A stretch of 64,000 bases of DNA, from positions 1 to 64,000 of the forward strand of contig CAJTVB010000005.1 in assembly GCA_910579755.1 (NCBI GenBank). Reading direction: 5' to 3'. Positions 43,207-51,568 of the stretch are shown in pieces; position 1 is the first letter of the stretch, and the number at the start of each line of letters is the position of its first letter. The translations under genes were made by a program, and so were the position numbers. The notes under the pieces were generated by a model. That model was not told where the DNA came from. It did not search any database and saw only the letters and a program-made list of their open reading frames with translations. Source of the DNA: an uncultured Acetatifactor sp. (GTDB lineage: Bacteria > Bacillota > Clostridia > Lachnospirales > Lachnospiraceae).

Positions 43207-43777
43207 TTTAAAACGCCTTAGAAAGGCTGTAAAAAAAAGGCAGGACGCAAGGCGTTTTGAACATACTATGGGCGTTGAATTTACTGCTGCGGCTCTGGCC
43301 ATGCGGTATGATGAGTCGATCTATGATGCACGTGCCGCAGGAATTCTGCACGACTGTGCGAAATGCATTTCTGACGAGAAAAGGCTTGCTATTTGTGATA
43401 AGAATGGTATTGTTGTTACGGATATTGAGAGAAGAAATCCCTTCTTGCTGCATGGAAAAGCAGGCGCATATCTTGCCGAAAAGAAGTATGGCGTCAAGGA
43501 TCAGAATATTTTTAATGCCATCCAGTTTCATACAACGGGCCGAGAGGCTATGAGCACATTGGAAAAAATAATTTTTGTGGCAGATTATATAGAACCAGGC
43601 CGGAAACAAGTGCCCGGCCTGTCTGAAATCAGAAAGCTGGCATTTATAGACCTGGATGAGGCTGTATTGCAGATTTTGGAGAATACACTGGATTATCTGA
43701 GAAATTCCGGAGGAGAAATTGACCCTATGACAGAAGTAACCTGTAATTACTACAGAGAGAAGGCAAGGAGAGCATAG
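43190..43777 (+). CDS. yqeK: YqeK-family HD phosphohydrolase (Ap4A hydrolase)
   Basis: HD-domain metalloenzyme; the family cleaves diadenosine tetraphosphate symmetrically to ADP. FEHTMGV supplies the first histidine and ILHDCAK the HD pair near residue 58. GTG 43190, overlapping nadD, has AAGGG upstream and gives 195 residues. The longer frame adds residues that only mirror nadD. Confidence 0.9.
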   Translation: MKKKNDLKRLRKAVKKRQDARRFEHTMGVEFTAAALAMRYDESIYDARAAGILHDCAKCISDEKRLAICDKNGIVVTDIERRNPFLLHGKAGAYLAEKKYGVKDQNIFNAIQFHTTGREAMSTLEKIIFVADYIEPGRKQVPGLSEIRKLAFIDLDEAVLQILENTLDYLRNSGGEIDPMTEVTCNYYREKARRA

Positions 43778-44146
43778 ATGGAAAAAAGGAAATCACTTCT
43801 ATTAGCTAAAACAGCTGTGGATGCATTGGCAGATAAGAAGGGTGAAGATATCAGAGTGATTGACATCAGTCAGGTATCAGTAATCGCTGATTACTTTATT
43901 ATAGCCGGAGGGAGCAATCATAGTCAGATCCAGGCTCTTTGCGATAATGTAGAGGAGCAGCTTGGGAAGGCAGGATGCCCTGTAAGACAAATTGAAGGCT
44001 ATGATAGTGCAAATTGGATTCTTATAGATTTTGGGGATGTGATAGTTCACATTTTTGATAAGGAAAATCGGCTTCTATATGACCTGGAACGTATTTGGAG
44101 AGACGGACAGCCGGTTGATGTAGAAAAAGAACTTTCTGCTGAATAA
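43778..44146 (+). CDS. rsfS: Ribosomal silencing factor RsfS
   Basis: A 122-residue protein that binds L14 of the large subunit and blocks joining of the subunits when nutrients are short. VSVIADYFIIAGGSNHSQIQA and the central NWILIDFGDVIVHIF block are typical. It begins right after the yqeK stop and ends before a strong terminator. Confidence 0.95.
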   Translation: MEKRKSLLLAKTAVDALADKKGEDIRVIDISQVSVIADYFIIAGGSNHSQIQALCDNVEEQLGKAGCPVRQIEGYDSANWILIDFGDVIVHIFDKENRLLYDLERIWRDGQPVDVEKELSAE

Positions 44147-44230
44147 AAATAGTACAGGAAAGTGTTTTTTCTTGAAAATACAGGGTAGAAGACTTTATAT
44201 TTGAAAACTTTAATATGCATATGGGAAAAG

Positions 44231-44274
44231 GAAGGAAGATCAACAGCATTTATGCTGGATCTTCCTTCTTTTTT
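44231..44274 (+). terminator. Rho-independent terminator after rsfS
   Basis: GAAGGAAGATC (44231-44241) pairs with GATCTTCCTTC (44258-44268); an inner CAGCA/TGCTG stem extends it, and six T follow. It ends the obgE-rsfS run and separates it from the minus-strand DUF378 gene. Confidence 0.92.
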
Positions 44275-44321
44275 CACCAACTAAGTGTTGTACTCTTCTG
44301 AGTGCTGCCGTACATTCTGCG

Positions 44322-44540
44322 TCAGACAGCTTCGCTTTTTCGGTTACCGAGATGCAGATAAAAGCTGATCAGATAAAGTCCGCAGATACCTACGATTGCA
44401 TAGACAATCCTGGACAACCATGACATATTTCCGAAGATAAAGGCTACCAGGTCAAAGCGGAACAGGCCGATCAACGCCCAGTTGAGTGCACCAATAATTA
44501 CAATAGTCAGTGCAGTGCCGTCCAAAAATTTATTTCCCAT
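44322..44540 (-). CDS. DUF378 small membrane protein
   Basis: A 72-residue protein with two hydrophobic segments. The order ALNWALIGLFRFDLVAFIFG, then LSRIVYAIVGICGLY, matches the DUF378 family, whose function is unknown. A GAGGT ribosome binding site precedes the start on the minus strand. Low-G+C surroundings and no operon partner. Confidence 0.88.
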   Translation of the reverse strand: MGNKFLDGTALTIVIIGALNWALIGLFRFDLVAFIFGNMSWLSRIVYAIVGICGLYLISFYLHLGNRKSEAV

Positions 44541-44666
44541 AGTTACCTCACATTCTGCTCGGTTTGCAAACCGGCAGTTATAATATTTGCAGAATGGAGA
44601 TTTTTATACATTATTTATTTCATACACATTATATTATGCAAGATTTTTATAAAACTTTTTGTATTG

Positions 44667-44684
44667 TCTGCGGCAGACCGCAGA
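44667..44684 (-). terminator. Possible terminator of lexA
   Basis: TCTGCGG and CCGCAGA form a 7-bp stem with a CAGA-type loop, just past the lexA stop in the leftward direction, followed by an A/U-rich stretch without a clean T run. The 162-base gap to DUF378 holds nothing else recognisable. Confidence 0.4.
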
Positions 44685-44702
44685 TGCGGAAAGTGAAATA
44701 TT

Positions 44703-45320
44703 CTATCGAAATATTCGAAATACGCCAAAAACTTTCCCTAAAATTTGACAATTTTCTACAATAATTGGATCCATAGTGTCATTTTCGGGCTGCAGACGAA
44801 TATAACCATTCTCTTTATAGAAGGTTTTTACAGTTGCCGAGTCGTCGATCAGTGCTACAACAATATCGCCGTTGACAGCAGTATTGCAGGAATTTACAAG
44901 AACCCTGTCACCATTAAGGATCCCTACATTTATCATAGAATCACCGCGTACATTTAGAATAAAGGAATCACCTTTAGGAACCATGTCGGCAGGAATGGGA
45001 AAGTAGTCTTGTATGTTCTCCTCGGCCAGGATTGGCTGGCCCGCAGCTACATTTCCGACAATGGGAAGGCTGACCATTTCCGTGCGCACCATCTGAAAAC
45101 TATCATCACATATTTCAATGGCTCTGGGTTTTGTGGGATCACGGCGGATATATCCATTTTTTTCGAGGGTCTCCAAATGCGCATGAACAGAAGAGGTTGA
45201 TTTCAAATTGACAGTTTCACAGATTTCCCGGACGGTGGGCGGATAGCCTTTCTTTAATATCTCACTTTTAATATAATCAAGAATTTCCTGTTGTTTCGAT
45301 GAAATTTTTCCAGATCCCAT
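44703..45320 (-). CDS. lexA: SOS repressor LexA
   Basis: Repressor that binds SOS boxes and cleaves itself when RecA is activated. The N-terminal winged helix covers residues 1-70. The cleavage site is A93-G94 (VAAGQP), the catalytic serine S128 (RGDSMI) and the lysine K165 (ATVKTF), all intact. 205 residues. A strong GGAGGTAATGAT site precedes the ATG. The divergent neighbour is a YneA-like gene, as in bacilli. Confidence 0.97.
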   Translation of the reverse strand: MGSGKISSKQQEILDYIKSEILKKGYPPTVREICETVNLKSTSSVHAHLETLEKNGYIRRDPTKPRAIEICDDSFQMVRTEMVSLPIVGNVAAGQPILAEENIQDYFPIPADMVPKGDSFILNVRGDSMINVGILNGDRVLVNSCNTAVNGDIVVALIDDSATVKTFYKENGYIRLQPENDTMDPIIVENCQILGKVFGVFRIFR

Positions 45321-45348
45321 ATCATTACCTCCTAGTTTTTATGAACTC

Positions 45349-45377
45349 ATTGTAACACACTCCGGGAGAAAAAGCAA
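45349..45377 (-). promoter_or_regulatory. Predicted promoter of lexA
   Basis: Read leftward: TTGCTT (45377-45372), 17 bases, TACAAT (45354-45349). A lone LexA half-site (GAAC with GTAT spacer) lies upstream of it around 45389-45400. Confidence 0.55.
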
Positions 45378-45410
45378 ACATATATTCCAAAAATACGTTC
45401 GAAAATCTTG

Positions 45411-45458
45411 TTGACAAACGCGTGTTCCCATGATATTCTACATAAAGAACGAACGTTC
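45411..45458 (+). promoter_or_regulatory. SOS promoter with two LexA boxes for the YneA-like gene
   Basis: A perfect TTGACA (45411-45416) and TATTCT (45434-45439) are 17 bases apart. A LexA box AAAC-GCGT-GTTC lies in the spacer (45416-45427), and a perfect GAAC-GAAC-GTTC box lies just after the -10 element (45447-45458). Both fit the Gram-positive GAACNNNNGTTC core, and their position explains repression by blocking RNA polymerase. Confidence 0.75.
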
Positions 45459-45657
45459 GCGAACGTATGAACTCCACAGGCGAAAGGATATACACATTAT
45501 GAGGATGGGGCAGGGAAGTATTCAGAACGGAAAAAAAAGCATAGCAGCATCAAGCCTGGACTATTTCAGAGCGTTCGGCTGCTTCAGGGCATTCCCGAAA
45601 AGAGGCCGTAAGGACAGACCTCTTCAGGACAGAGGCGGTGACGGAGAGGGTCGGACT

Positions 45658-45984
45658 ATGAGCAGAAAGAAGAAAAACAGCCGCAGGCCTGTAATTATAT
45701 CAGCAGCTGTCTTTTCTGCCATATGTATGATTATTATCTGCACAACTCTTTGGGGCAGTCTTCGCTCAAATGCCAACAATGGGTTTAAGTATTATACAAG
45801 CATCATTGTTCAACCTGGTGAAACCCTTTGGGAACTGGCTGATCAGTATATAGATTATGAAAATTATAAAGACAAACAAAGTTACATTTCTGAAGTGATG
45901 AGTATCAATCATCTGGAAGAGGATGCGATCTGCGCGGGTCAGATGCTGGTGGTGCCATATTATTCTTCAGAATATATATATTGA
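45658..45984 (+). CDS. LysM-domain YneA-like SOS cell-division suppressor
   Basis: A 108-residue protein with a basic N-terminus, one membrane helix (about 13-32) and a LysM domain (VQPGETLWELADQY) towards the C-terminus. YneA of Bacillus has the same build, is divergent from lexA, and delays division after DNA damage. Two LexA boxes upstream support the same role here. ATG 45658 has GGAGAGGG upstream and puts the helix near the N-terminus. An in-frame ATG 45499 with AAGGA upstream would add 53 charged residues and cannot be ruled out. Confidence 0.82.
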   Translation: MSRKKKNSRRPVIISAAVFSAICMIIICTTLWGSLRSNANNGFKYYTSIIVQPGETLWELADQYIDYENYKDKQSYISEVMSINHLEEDAICAGQMLVVPYYSSEYIY

Positions 45985-46025
45985 CAATATGACTATCTGT
46001 TGTCCTGAAGGCCGACTTTTATGTA

Positions 46026-46742
46026 TTATTCGGACCAGCCTCTCAGACTGCCGTTTTTCACAGCAGTAAACATGCGTTCTTTGACTCCCGGATTTTCCAG
46101 ATTAAGCTGCTTTAAAAGATTTTTGACATATTCTCTCTTTGTATAACCGTCTGCAGGGCAGGGACTCTTTACAACCGGGACGTTATATTTGTGTACGAAA
46201 CCGATTACGTCAGCTTCATTCATGTAAATTAGTGGCCGGATAACGGTAAGCTCTGTTCTGTCCAGATATGTGACTGGTGCAAATGTGTGGAATCTGCCTT
46301 CAAAGATAAGAGACATCAGCATGGTTTCCACCACATCATCTTTATGATGTGCATAGGCAATCTTATTACAGTCCAGACCTTTGACCGCTTGATTCAGAGC
46401 GCCTTTTCTCATTTTAGAGCACAGAGAGCAGGGATTATCTTCCTGTCGGTCTTCAAAAATAACTTTTGCGATGTCTGTTTCTACAATAGTATATTCCACT
46501 TCCAGTTCTTTACAGAGATCTTTAATCCGCTCTAAATTTAGATTTTTGAAACCTAAATCCACTGTTACGGCATGGATATCAAAGGAAGCGGGATAAAAGC
46601 GCTTCAAATGCTTCAGTGCCCAGAGCAAAGTAAGACTATCCTTTCCTCCGGATATTCCAATTGCAATCTTGTCGCCGTTTTCAATCATCCGATAGTCATC
46701 CGCCGCTTTACGTACATAACTTAATACCTGCTGAAGCTTCAT
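46026..46742 (-). CDS. TtcA-like tRNA 2-thiocytidine biosynthesis protein
   Basis: PP-loop ATPase of the TtcA/TtuA family that thiolates tRNA. The PP-loop SGGKDS is at residues 31-36; CSLCSKMRKGAL near 121 supplies a Cys-x-x-Cys pair, and SPCPADGYTKRE near the C-terminus is a further cysteine block. 238 residues. The position modified in this organism cannot be told. It is divergent from rubrerythrin. Confidence 0.88.
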   Translation of the reverse strand: MKLQQVLSYVRKAADDYRMIENGDKIAIGISGGKDSLTLLWALKHLKRFYPASFDIHAVTVDLGFKNLNLERIKDLCKELEVEYTIVETDIAKVIFEDRQEDNPCSLCSKMRKGALNQAVKGLDCNKIAYAHHKDDVVETMLMSLIFEGRFHTFAPVTYLDRTELTVIRPLIYMNEADVIGFVHKYNVPVVKSPCPADGYTKREYVKNLLKQLNLENPGVKERMFTAVKNGSLRGWSE

Positions 46743-46796
46743 ATAAATGTTCTCCTTTTTCAGGAACGTAATTTTTTATCTTCTCAAAATACCAAA

Positions 46797-46811
46797 CTAT
46801 CATTATTATAA
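46797..46811. promoter_or_regulatory. PerR-like box upstream of rubrerythrin
   Basis: The 15-base sequence CTATCATTATTATAA matches 12 of 14 defined positions of the PerR consensus TTATAATNATTATAA, with a perfect right half. It lies 17 bases upstream of the predicted -35. The region is AT-rich, so chance matches are possible. Confidence 0.45.
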
Positions 46812-46827
46812 ACACATTCTATAATTT

Positions 46828-46857
46828 TTGCAAAATAAACACAATACAAAATAATAT
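46828..46857 (+). promoter_or_regulatory. Predicted rubrerythrin promoter
   Basis: TTGCAA (46828-46833) and TAATAT (46852-46857) with an 18-base spacer, about 70 bases before the start. AT-rich setting lowers certainty. Confidence 0.4.
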
Positions 46858-46924
46858 TTTTAGAGTGGGGGGACATACTGTTAATAGCAGTTTAAAGAAA
46901 AATACGTTAAGGAGATATACAGCT

Positions 46925-47530
46925 ATGGCAGTAGAATTTACCAAAAGTGTTACAAAGGACAATTTGATGCGGGCTTTTGCAGGTGAAAGTCAGGCAAGAA
47001 ATCGTTATACATTTGCCGCCTCAAATGCAAAAAAAAATAATCTGCATGTAATCAGCGCAATTTTCGCGTTTACTGCATCCCAGGAAAAGGAACATGCGGA
47101 AATTTTTTATAATCATCTGCAGGAAATGGCAGGCGATACAATATGGATTGATGGCGGTTATCCTATTGACATTTCCAATGATATGACAGAGCTTTTGAAT
47201 ATGGCTCAGCATAATGAATATGAAGAGCACAATACAGTATATAAAAGCTTTGGGGAAACCGCAAAAAAGGAAGGATTTGATCGTGTAGCTGCGTCATTTT
47301 TCCAAATTGCAGCTATCGAAAAAATTCATGGAGACCGCTTCGGCAGATATGCTCAGCTGCTCCGGGATGGAAAATTATTTGTATCTGATGTGGAGGAGGA
47401 GTGGATGTGTCTGAATTGCGGATATGTGTTCAAAGGGAAGAGTGCTCCTGCAATTTGTCCTGTATGTCAGCATGACAGAGGATATTTTATCCGTTTTGAA
47501 TTAGCTCCTTTCGAAAGCCTGCGGGTATAA
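46925..47530 (+). CDS. rbr: Rubrerythrin
   Basis: Non-haem di-iron peroxidase that protects anaerobes by reducing hydrogen peroxide. The four-helix domain carries the ligands in FAGESQARNRY, SQEKEHAEIFY, NEYEEHNTVY and AIEKIHGDRF. The C-terminal rubredoxin-like site has CLNC and CPVC pairs. ATG 46925 has AAGGAGATATA upstream; 201 residues. A PerR-like box upstream fits peroxide control. Confidence 0.95.
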   Translation: MAVEFTKSVTKDNLMRAFAGESQARNRYTFAASNAKKNNLHVISAIFAFTASQEKEHAEIFYNHLQEMAGDTIWIDGGYPIDISNDMTELLNMAQHNEYEEHNTVYKSFGETAKKEGFDRVAASFFQIAAIEKIHGDRFGRYAQLLRDGKLFVSDVEEEWMCLNCGYVFKGKSAPAICPVCQHDRGYFIRFELAPFESLRV

Positions 47531-47538
47531 GGTCAAAA

Positions 47539-47645
47539 TACTTTGTGGAAATGTTCACGGTCCATTTCTGTGCTGCTATTTTGCAGGATGGTTTGCGGCA
47601 GAACAGTATTTTGGGCCGTGATCGGTTTCACAAAGTTATTTTTCA
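47539..47645 (+). terminator. Long imperfect hairpin after rubrerythrin, possibly a terminator
   Basis: TACTTTGTGGAAATGTTCACGGTCC (described as 47539-47562, arms shown in part: TTTGTG, TCACGG) pairs with 47613-47638 (CCGTGA, CACAAAG) with a few mismatches; CTGTGCTGC and GCGGCAGAACAG form an inner part. TTATTTTT follows. The 305-base gap from 47531 to 47835 otherwise shows no supported gene. Confidence 0.45.
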
Positions 47646-47835
47646 AGAATGCTTGTTATATTCAATCATAAAGAGTAAAATATATATAGTGATTATTTTC
47701 AGCAATGGATGCTGTAAAAAGATACATAAAAGAGGAATACAAATGAATACACATTAAAAAGACACCGAAAGGTCCATTTCAGAAAAATATATAGGGCAGG
47801 GCACAAAAGAAAAATATTTGGGAAAGGAAACTATA

Positions 47836-49230
47836 ATGAAATTCAAACTAAACAACAAATACTTTCGACGTGGACTGACAGCGTTTCTTGTGATAGCAGC
47901 TGGCATTGTTTTTTACTATCTCATGTTTCACAGCTCGAATATCAAATCCAATGTAGGCAGAATTGTTGATATTCTGATGCCGGTGGTATGTGGGCTGGCA
48001 ACAGCATACTTGCTGACACCTGTACTGAATTTTGTAGAAAAGAAATTATTGATACCTTTGTGCGGCTTGTGCAATATAAAAGAAACCAAGAAGCGAGACT
48101 CCATTGTAAGAGGGATCGGCATATTGATTACAGCATTCTTGTTCGTTGAACTGATTTATCTGCTGATCGCAATGCTGGTGTCTCAGATTGTTCCCAGCGT
48201 TCAAAATATTATATCAAATTATGATTCATATATTTTAAACTTTACTAAATGGTTGAACCAAACGCTGGAGGATAATCCGGATATCAATGATTATATAGTG
48301 AAAACTATTGATAAGTATTCCGGCGAATTGGAAAAGTGGATTACGGAGCTTTTGCCCAATACCGCGCTTTTAATAAAAACGGTTTCGCTCAGTGTTATCA
48401 GTGTCATCAGAGGACTTTGGGATTTCATTATCGGTTTTGTCATTTCGATTTATGTGCTCGCAAGTAAGGAAAAATTTGCCGGTCAGGCCAAGAAAATGGC
48501 ATATGCCATATTTGAACGGGATACGGCTAATTTGGTGATCCGTAATTTCCGATTTACACATAATACTTTTATTGGTTTCCTCGGCGGAAAAATTATCGAT
48601 TCTATTATTATTGGAATTTTGTGTTTTGCAGGAACCTCTATCATGCGGACACCTTATGCGGTATTGGTAAGCGTAGTGATTGGTGTGACAAATGTCATTC
48701 CTTTTTTCGGACCCTATTTAGGAGCGATTCCCAGTGTCATACTGATTTTTATTGTCGATCCTGCGCATCCGCTCAACTGTGTTTATTTTGCAATTTTCAT
48801 TTTGGCGTTACAGCAGTTTGACGGAAATATTCTGGGTCCCAAGATTTTAGGAAGCTCAACCGGGTTAACAGGTTTTTGGGTTATTTTTGCCATTACATTT
48901 TTTGGAGGGTTATTTGGAGTTATAGGAATGATCATCGGGGTTCCGATCTTTGCTGTAATTTATGCGGCAGCCAAATCGATTATCAATACTCAGCTTCAGA
49001 AGAAGAGTATGCCTACGGAAACAAAAAGTTATGAAAATCTGGATTATATTGATGAAACAGGTTTTCATGAGCAGTCAAGCGAAAGTCCAAAACAGCTGCA
49101 TTTTTTGATTCATAAAAGCATAAAATTTCCCGAGAAAGATTCTGAAGTGAAGGATACATTAAACCATGAAGCAATGGTGTCAGAAGATCAAGTATTGGGG
49201 AAAGAGCCAGGGAAAGAGCAGAAAAAATGA
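47836..49230 (+). CDS. AI-2E family transporter
   Basis: Polytopic membrane protein of the AI-2E/PerM exporter family; members have been linked to AI-2 export or sodium/proton exchange, and the substrate here is unknown. About eight hydrophobic segments, with GVTNVIPFFGPYLGAIP near residue 280 and QQFDGNILGPKILG near 335 as family marks. A hydrophilic, charged tail of ~75 residues follows. ATG 47836 has AAAGGAAA upstream; 464 residues. It overlaps dtd by four bases. Confidence 0.9.
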   Translation: MKFKLNNKYFRRGLTAFLVIAAGIVFYYLMFHSSNIKSNVGRIVDILMPVVCGLATAYLLTPVLNFVEKKLLIPLCGLCNIKETKKRDSIVRGIGILITAFLFVELIYLLIAMLVSQIVPSVQNIISNYDSYILNFTKWLNQTLEDNPDINDYIVKTIDKYSGELEKWITELLPNTALLIKTVSLSVISVIRGLWDFIIGFVISIYVLASKEKFAGQAKKMAYAIFERDTANLVIRNFRFTHNTFIGFLGGKIIDSIIIGILCFAGTSIMRTPYAVLVSVVIGVTNVIPFFGPYLGAIPSVILIFIVDPAHPLNCVYFAIFILALQQFDGNILGPKILGSSTGLTGFWVIFAITFFGGLFGVIGMIIGVPIFAVIYAAAKSIINTQLQKKSMPTETKSYENLDYIDETGFHEQSSESPKQLHFLIHKSIKFPEKDSEVKDTLNHEAMVSEDQVLGKEPGKEQKK

Positions 49231-49688
49231 GATTTTTAGTACAGAGAGTTAAAAAAGCATGTGTAACTGTAGATAATGCAGTTATAGGGAAAATAGAAAA
49301 AGGATACCTTGTATTTGTAGGCGTCAGTCCCACAGATACTATTAAAATTGCTGACAAAATGGTAAAGAAACTGATTGGACTGCGGATATTTGAGGATGAG
49401 AACGGAAAAACAAATCTGGACATGAAGGCGGTGGGCGCACAAATGCTGATGATTTCTCAGTTCACATTGTATGCAGATTGCAGGAGGGGAAATCGTCCTT
49501 CTTTTACTTCTGCTGCTGCGCCTGCAATGGCAGAAGAACTATATCACTACATACTTCAAAAATGCAGACAGGAGATAACAAAAGTAGAAGAGGGGCTTTT
49601 TGGGGCGGATATGAAGGTTGAACTTATAAATGACGGCCCGTTTACTATAATACTGGATTCGGATGACCTTATATCGCAAGAAGGATGA
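49227..49688 (+). CDS. dtd: D-aminoacyl-tRNA deacylase
   Basis: Removes D-amino acids wrongly attached to tRNA. The catalytic-pocket motifs SQFTLYADCRRGNRPSF near residue 77 and NDGPFTI near 135 (the Gly-cisPro-type loop) are present. 153 residues, normal. Its ATG overlaps the stop of the transporter gene. Confidence 0.95.
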   Translation: MRFLVQRVKKACVTVDNAVIGKIEKGYLVFVGVSPTDTIKIADKMVKKLIGLRIFEDENGKTNLDMKAVGAQMLMISQFTLYADCRRGNRPSFTSAAAPAMAEELYHYILQKCRQEITKVEEGLFGADMKVELINDGPFTIILDSDDLISQEG

Positions 49689-49875
49689 GAAAATATGTGT
49701 CATAGACCGTAAGTTCGTATTATGCATTTTTTAACATGATTTGACAGCCTAAAGTTTTTTATAACTACTTTTTTCTGACATCAATATATGATATTCTTAA
49801 TCTGTACAATAAGATGCCCAAAAGGTTTACAAGCGTTCATGCTTGCAGACAGAGGGGGAAAATGGAGGGAAGATT

Positions 49876-51348
49876 ATGTTAAACTTACCAATTGCAGTAA
49901 TTGTAGCAGCCGCCGTATTGATCCTTTTGCTTGTGATCTTTATGGCAGGATATGTGAAGGCATCTCCGGACACAGCGATCATTATATCAGGATTGAGAAA
50001 AAATCCGAAGGTATTGATCGGTAAAGCAGGGGTCAAGATTCCTTTTTTGGAAAGAAAAGATGAATTAAACCTGCAATTGATTCCTATTGATGTAAAAACG
50101 TCCAATGCAGTTCCTACAGCAGACTACATAAATATCAATGTGGATGCCACTGTAAATGTAAAAATCAGCGACAATGAAGAGCGTCTGAAACTTGCTGCTC
50201 AAAATTTCTTGAATAAAAATGCCGAATATATCGGGCGTGTTGCCAGAGAAGTTCTGGAAGGTAATGTGCGTGAAATCGTAGGTAAGATGGCATTGGAAGA
50301 AATGGTATCTGACCGGCAGAAGTTTGCTTCTCTCGTAAAGGAAAATGCCGAACCCGATTTAGCTGCTATGGGGCTTGATATTATCAGCTTCAATGTACAA
50401 AACTTTGTTGATGGAAATGGCGTAATAGAAAATCTGGGTGTGGATAATATTGTAAAGATTCAGAAAAACGCCGCTATTTCCCGTGCAGAAAGCGAGAAAG
50501 AAATTGCAAAAGCCCAGGCTAATGCAAAGCGGGAAGCAAATGAAGCTGAGGTCAATGCAGAATCGGAAATCGCCAAGAAGCAAAATGAATTGGCGATCCG
50601 TAGGGCAGAGCTGAAGCGGGAAGCCGACGTGAAACAGGCTGAAGCTGACGCCGCATACCGTATTCAGGAAGAGGAACAAAGAAAGACAGTAGAAATTACA
50701 ACTGCCAATGCCAATATTGCCAAGCAGGAGAAGGAAATTCTCTTAAAGCAGCGTGAAGCTGAGGTTATGGAACAGGCGCTGGATGCTCAGGTTAAGAAAA
50801 AGGCTGAAGCTGACAGGTTTGCCAAGCAACAGCAGGCAGATGCCGCTCTTTATGAGAGACAGCGTGAGGCTGAAGCCAAAAAATTTGAAACGGAAAAAGA
50901 AGCTGATGCCATGCGTGCTCAGGCTGAAGCCAAAAAGTTTACCATGGAGCAGGAAGCGGAAGGTATTCGAACCAGAGGACTGGCAGAGGCGGAAGCTATT
51001 CGGGCAAAGGCGATTGCAGAAGCTGAAGGTATTGAAAAAAAGGCTGAGGCTATGGCTAAGATGGGTGAGGCCGCCGTTCTTGAAATGTACTTTAAGGCTT
51101 TACCTGAAGTTGTTAAGAATGCTGCAGAGCCTCTTGCAAACGTTGATAAGATCACAATGTACGGCGATGGAAATTCTTCGAAGCTAATGAAGGATGTTAT
51201 GGGAACTGTTGTGCAGATTACGGATGGGCTGAAGGAGTCAACCGGAGTTGATCTGCAGGCTGTATTGTCAGGATTCCTTGCCGGGAAGGTGGCGACTTCC
51301 TCCGGTGGAAAAAATAACACACCGGTCATACCGGTTGATGAAGAATAA
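49876..51348 (+). CDS. Flotillin-family SPFH protein
   Basis: A 490-residue protein with an N-terminal membrane segment (about 5-27), an SPFH/PHB domain to about residue 190, and a very long Ala/Glu/Lys-rich coiled coil rich in EAEAIRAKA-type repeats to about 420. This is the build of bacterial flotillins such as FloT/YuaG, which organise membrane microdomains. GGAGGG precedes ATG 49876. No NfeD-type partner is adjacent. The gene's end is followed by three short AAGAATAAGA repeats. Confidence 0.93.
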   Translation: MLNLPIAVIVAAAVLILLLVIFMAGYVKASPDTAIIISGLRKNPKVLIGKAGVKIPFLERKDELNLQLIPIDVKTSNAVPTADYININVDATVNVKISDNEERLKLAAQNFLNKNAEYIGRVAREVLEGNVREIVGKMALEEMVSDRQKFASLVKENAEPDLAAMGLDIISFNVQNFVDGNGVIENLGVDNIVKIQKNAAISRAESEKEIAKAQANAKREANEAEVNAESEIAKKQNELAIRRAELKREADVKQAEADAAYRIQEEEQRKTVEITTANANIAKQEKEILLKQREAEVMEQALDAQVKKKAEADRFAKQQQADAALYERQREAEAKKFETEKEADAMRAQAEAKKFTMEQEAEGIRTRGLAEAEAIRAKAIAEAEGIEKKAEAMAKMGEAAVLEMYFKALPEVVKNAAEPLANVDKITMYGDGNSSKLMKDVMGTVVQITDGLKESTGVDLQAVLSGFLAGKVATSSGGKNNTPVIPVDEE

Positions 51349-51568
51349 GAAAGAATAAGAAAGAATAAGAGTTTGTCGAAATGAACATGACTGTCTTTTA
51401 GAATTTTTCTTAATGTATGAAACGGAATAATGGCCGGATTTCTGCTTGGGGCCGTCCTGTTTTGGTTGACAAGACGGTCCCTCGGCGGTTCAGGCCATTT
51501 TCTAAAGAAATATGATTCAATATGTTTCAGAAATATGATGTTCTGCCCAATTATTTTTCAATCCTGAT
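51349..51568. terminator. Gap with short repeats and probable bidirectional terminator
   Basis: AAGAATAAGA-type repeats, three copies, overlap and follow the flotillin stop. Further on, AATGGCC (51429-51435) pairs with GGCCATT (51493-51499) outside a second stem GGGCCGTC/GACGGTCCC (51449-51456 with 51473-51481), with T-rich ends. It lies between convergent genes and could terminate both. Confidence 0.55.

Noticed and set aside
47545..47757. A 70-residue frame after rubrerythrin
   Set aside because: Lies across a long hairpin, has no ribosome binding site and an erratic composition.
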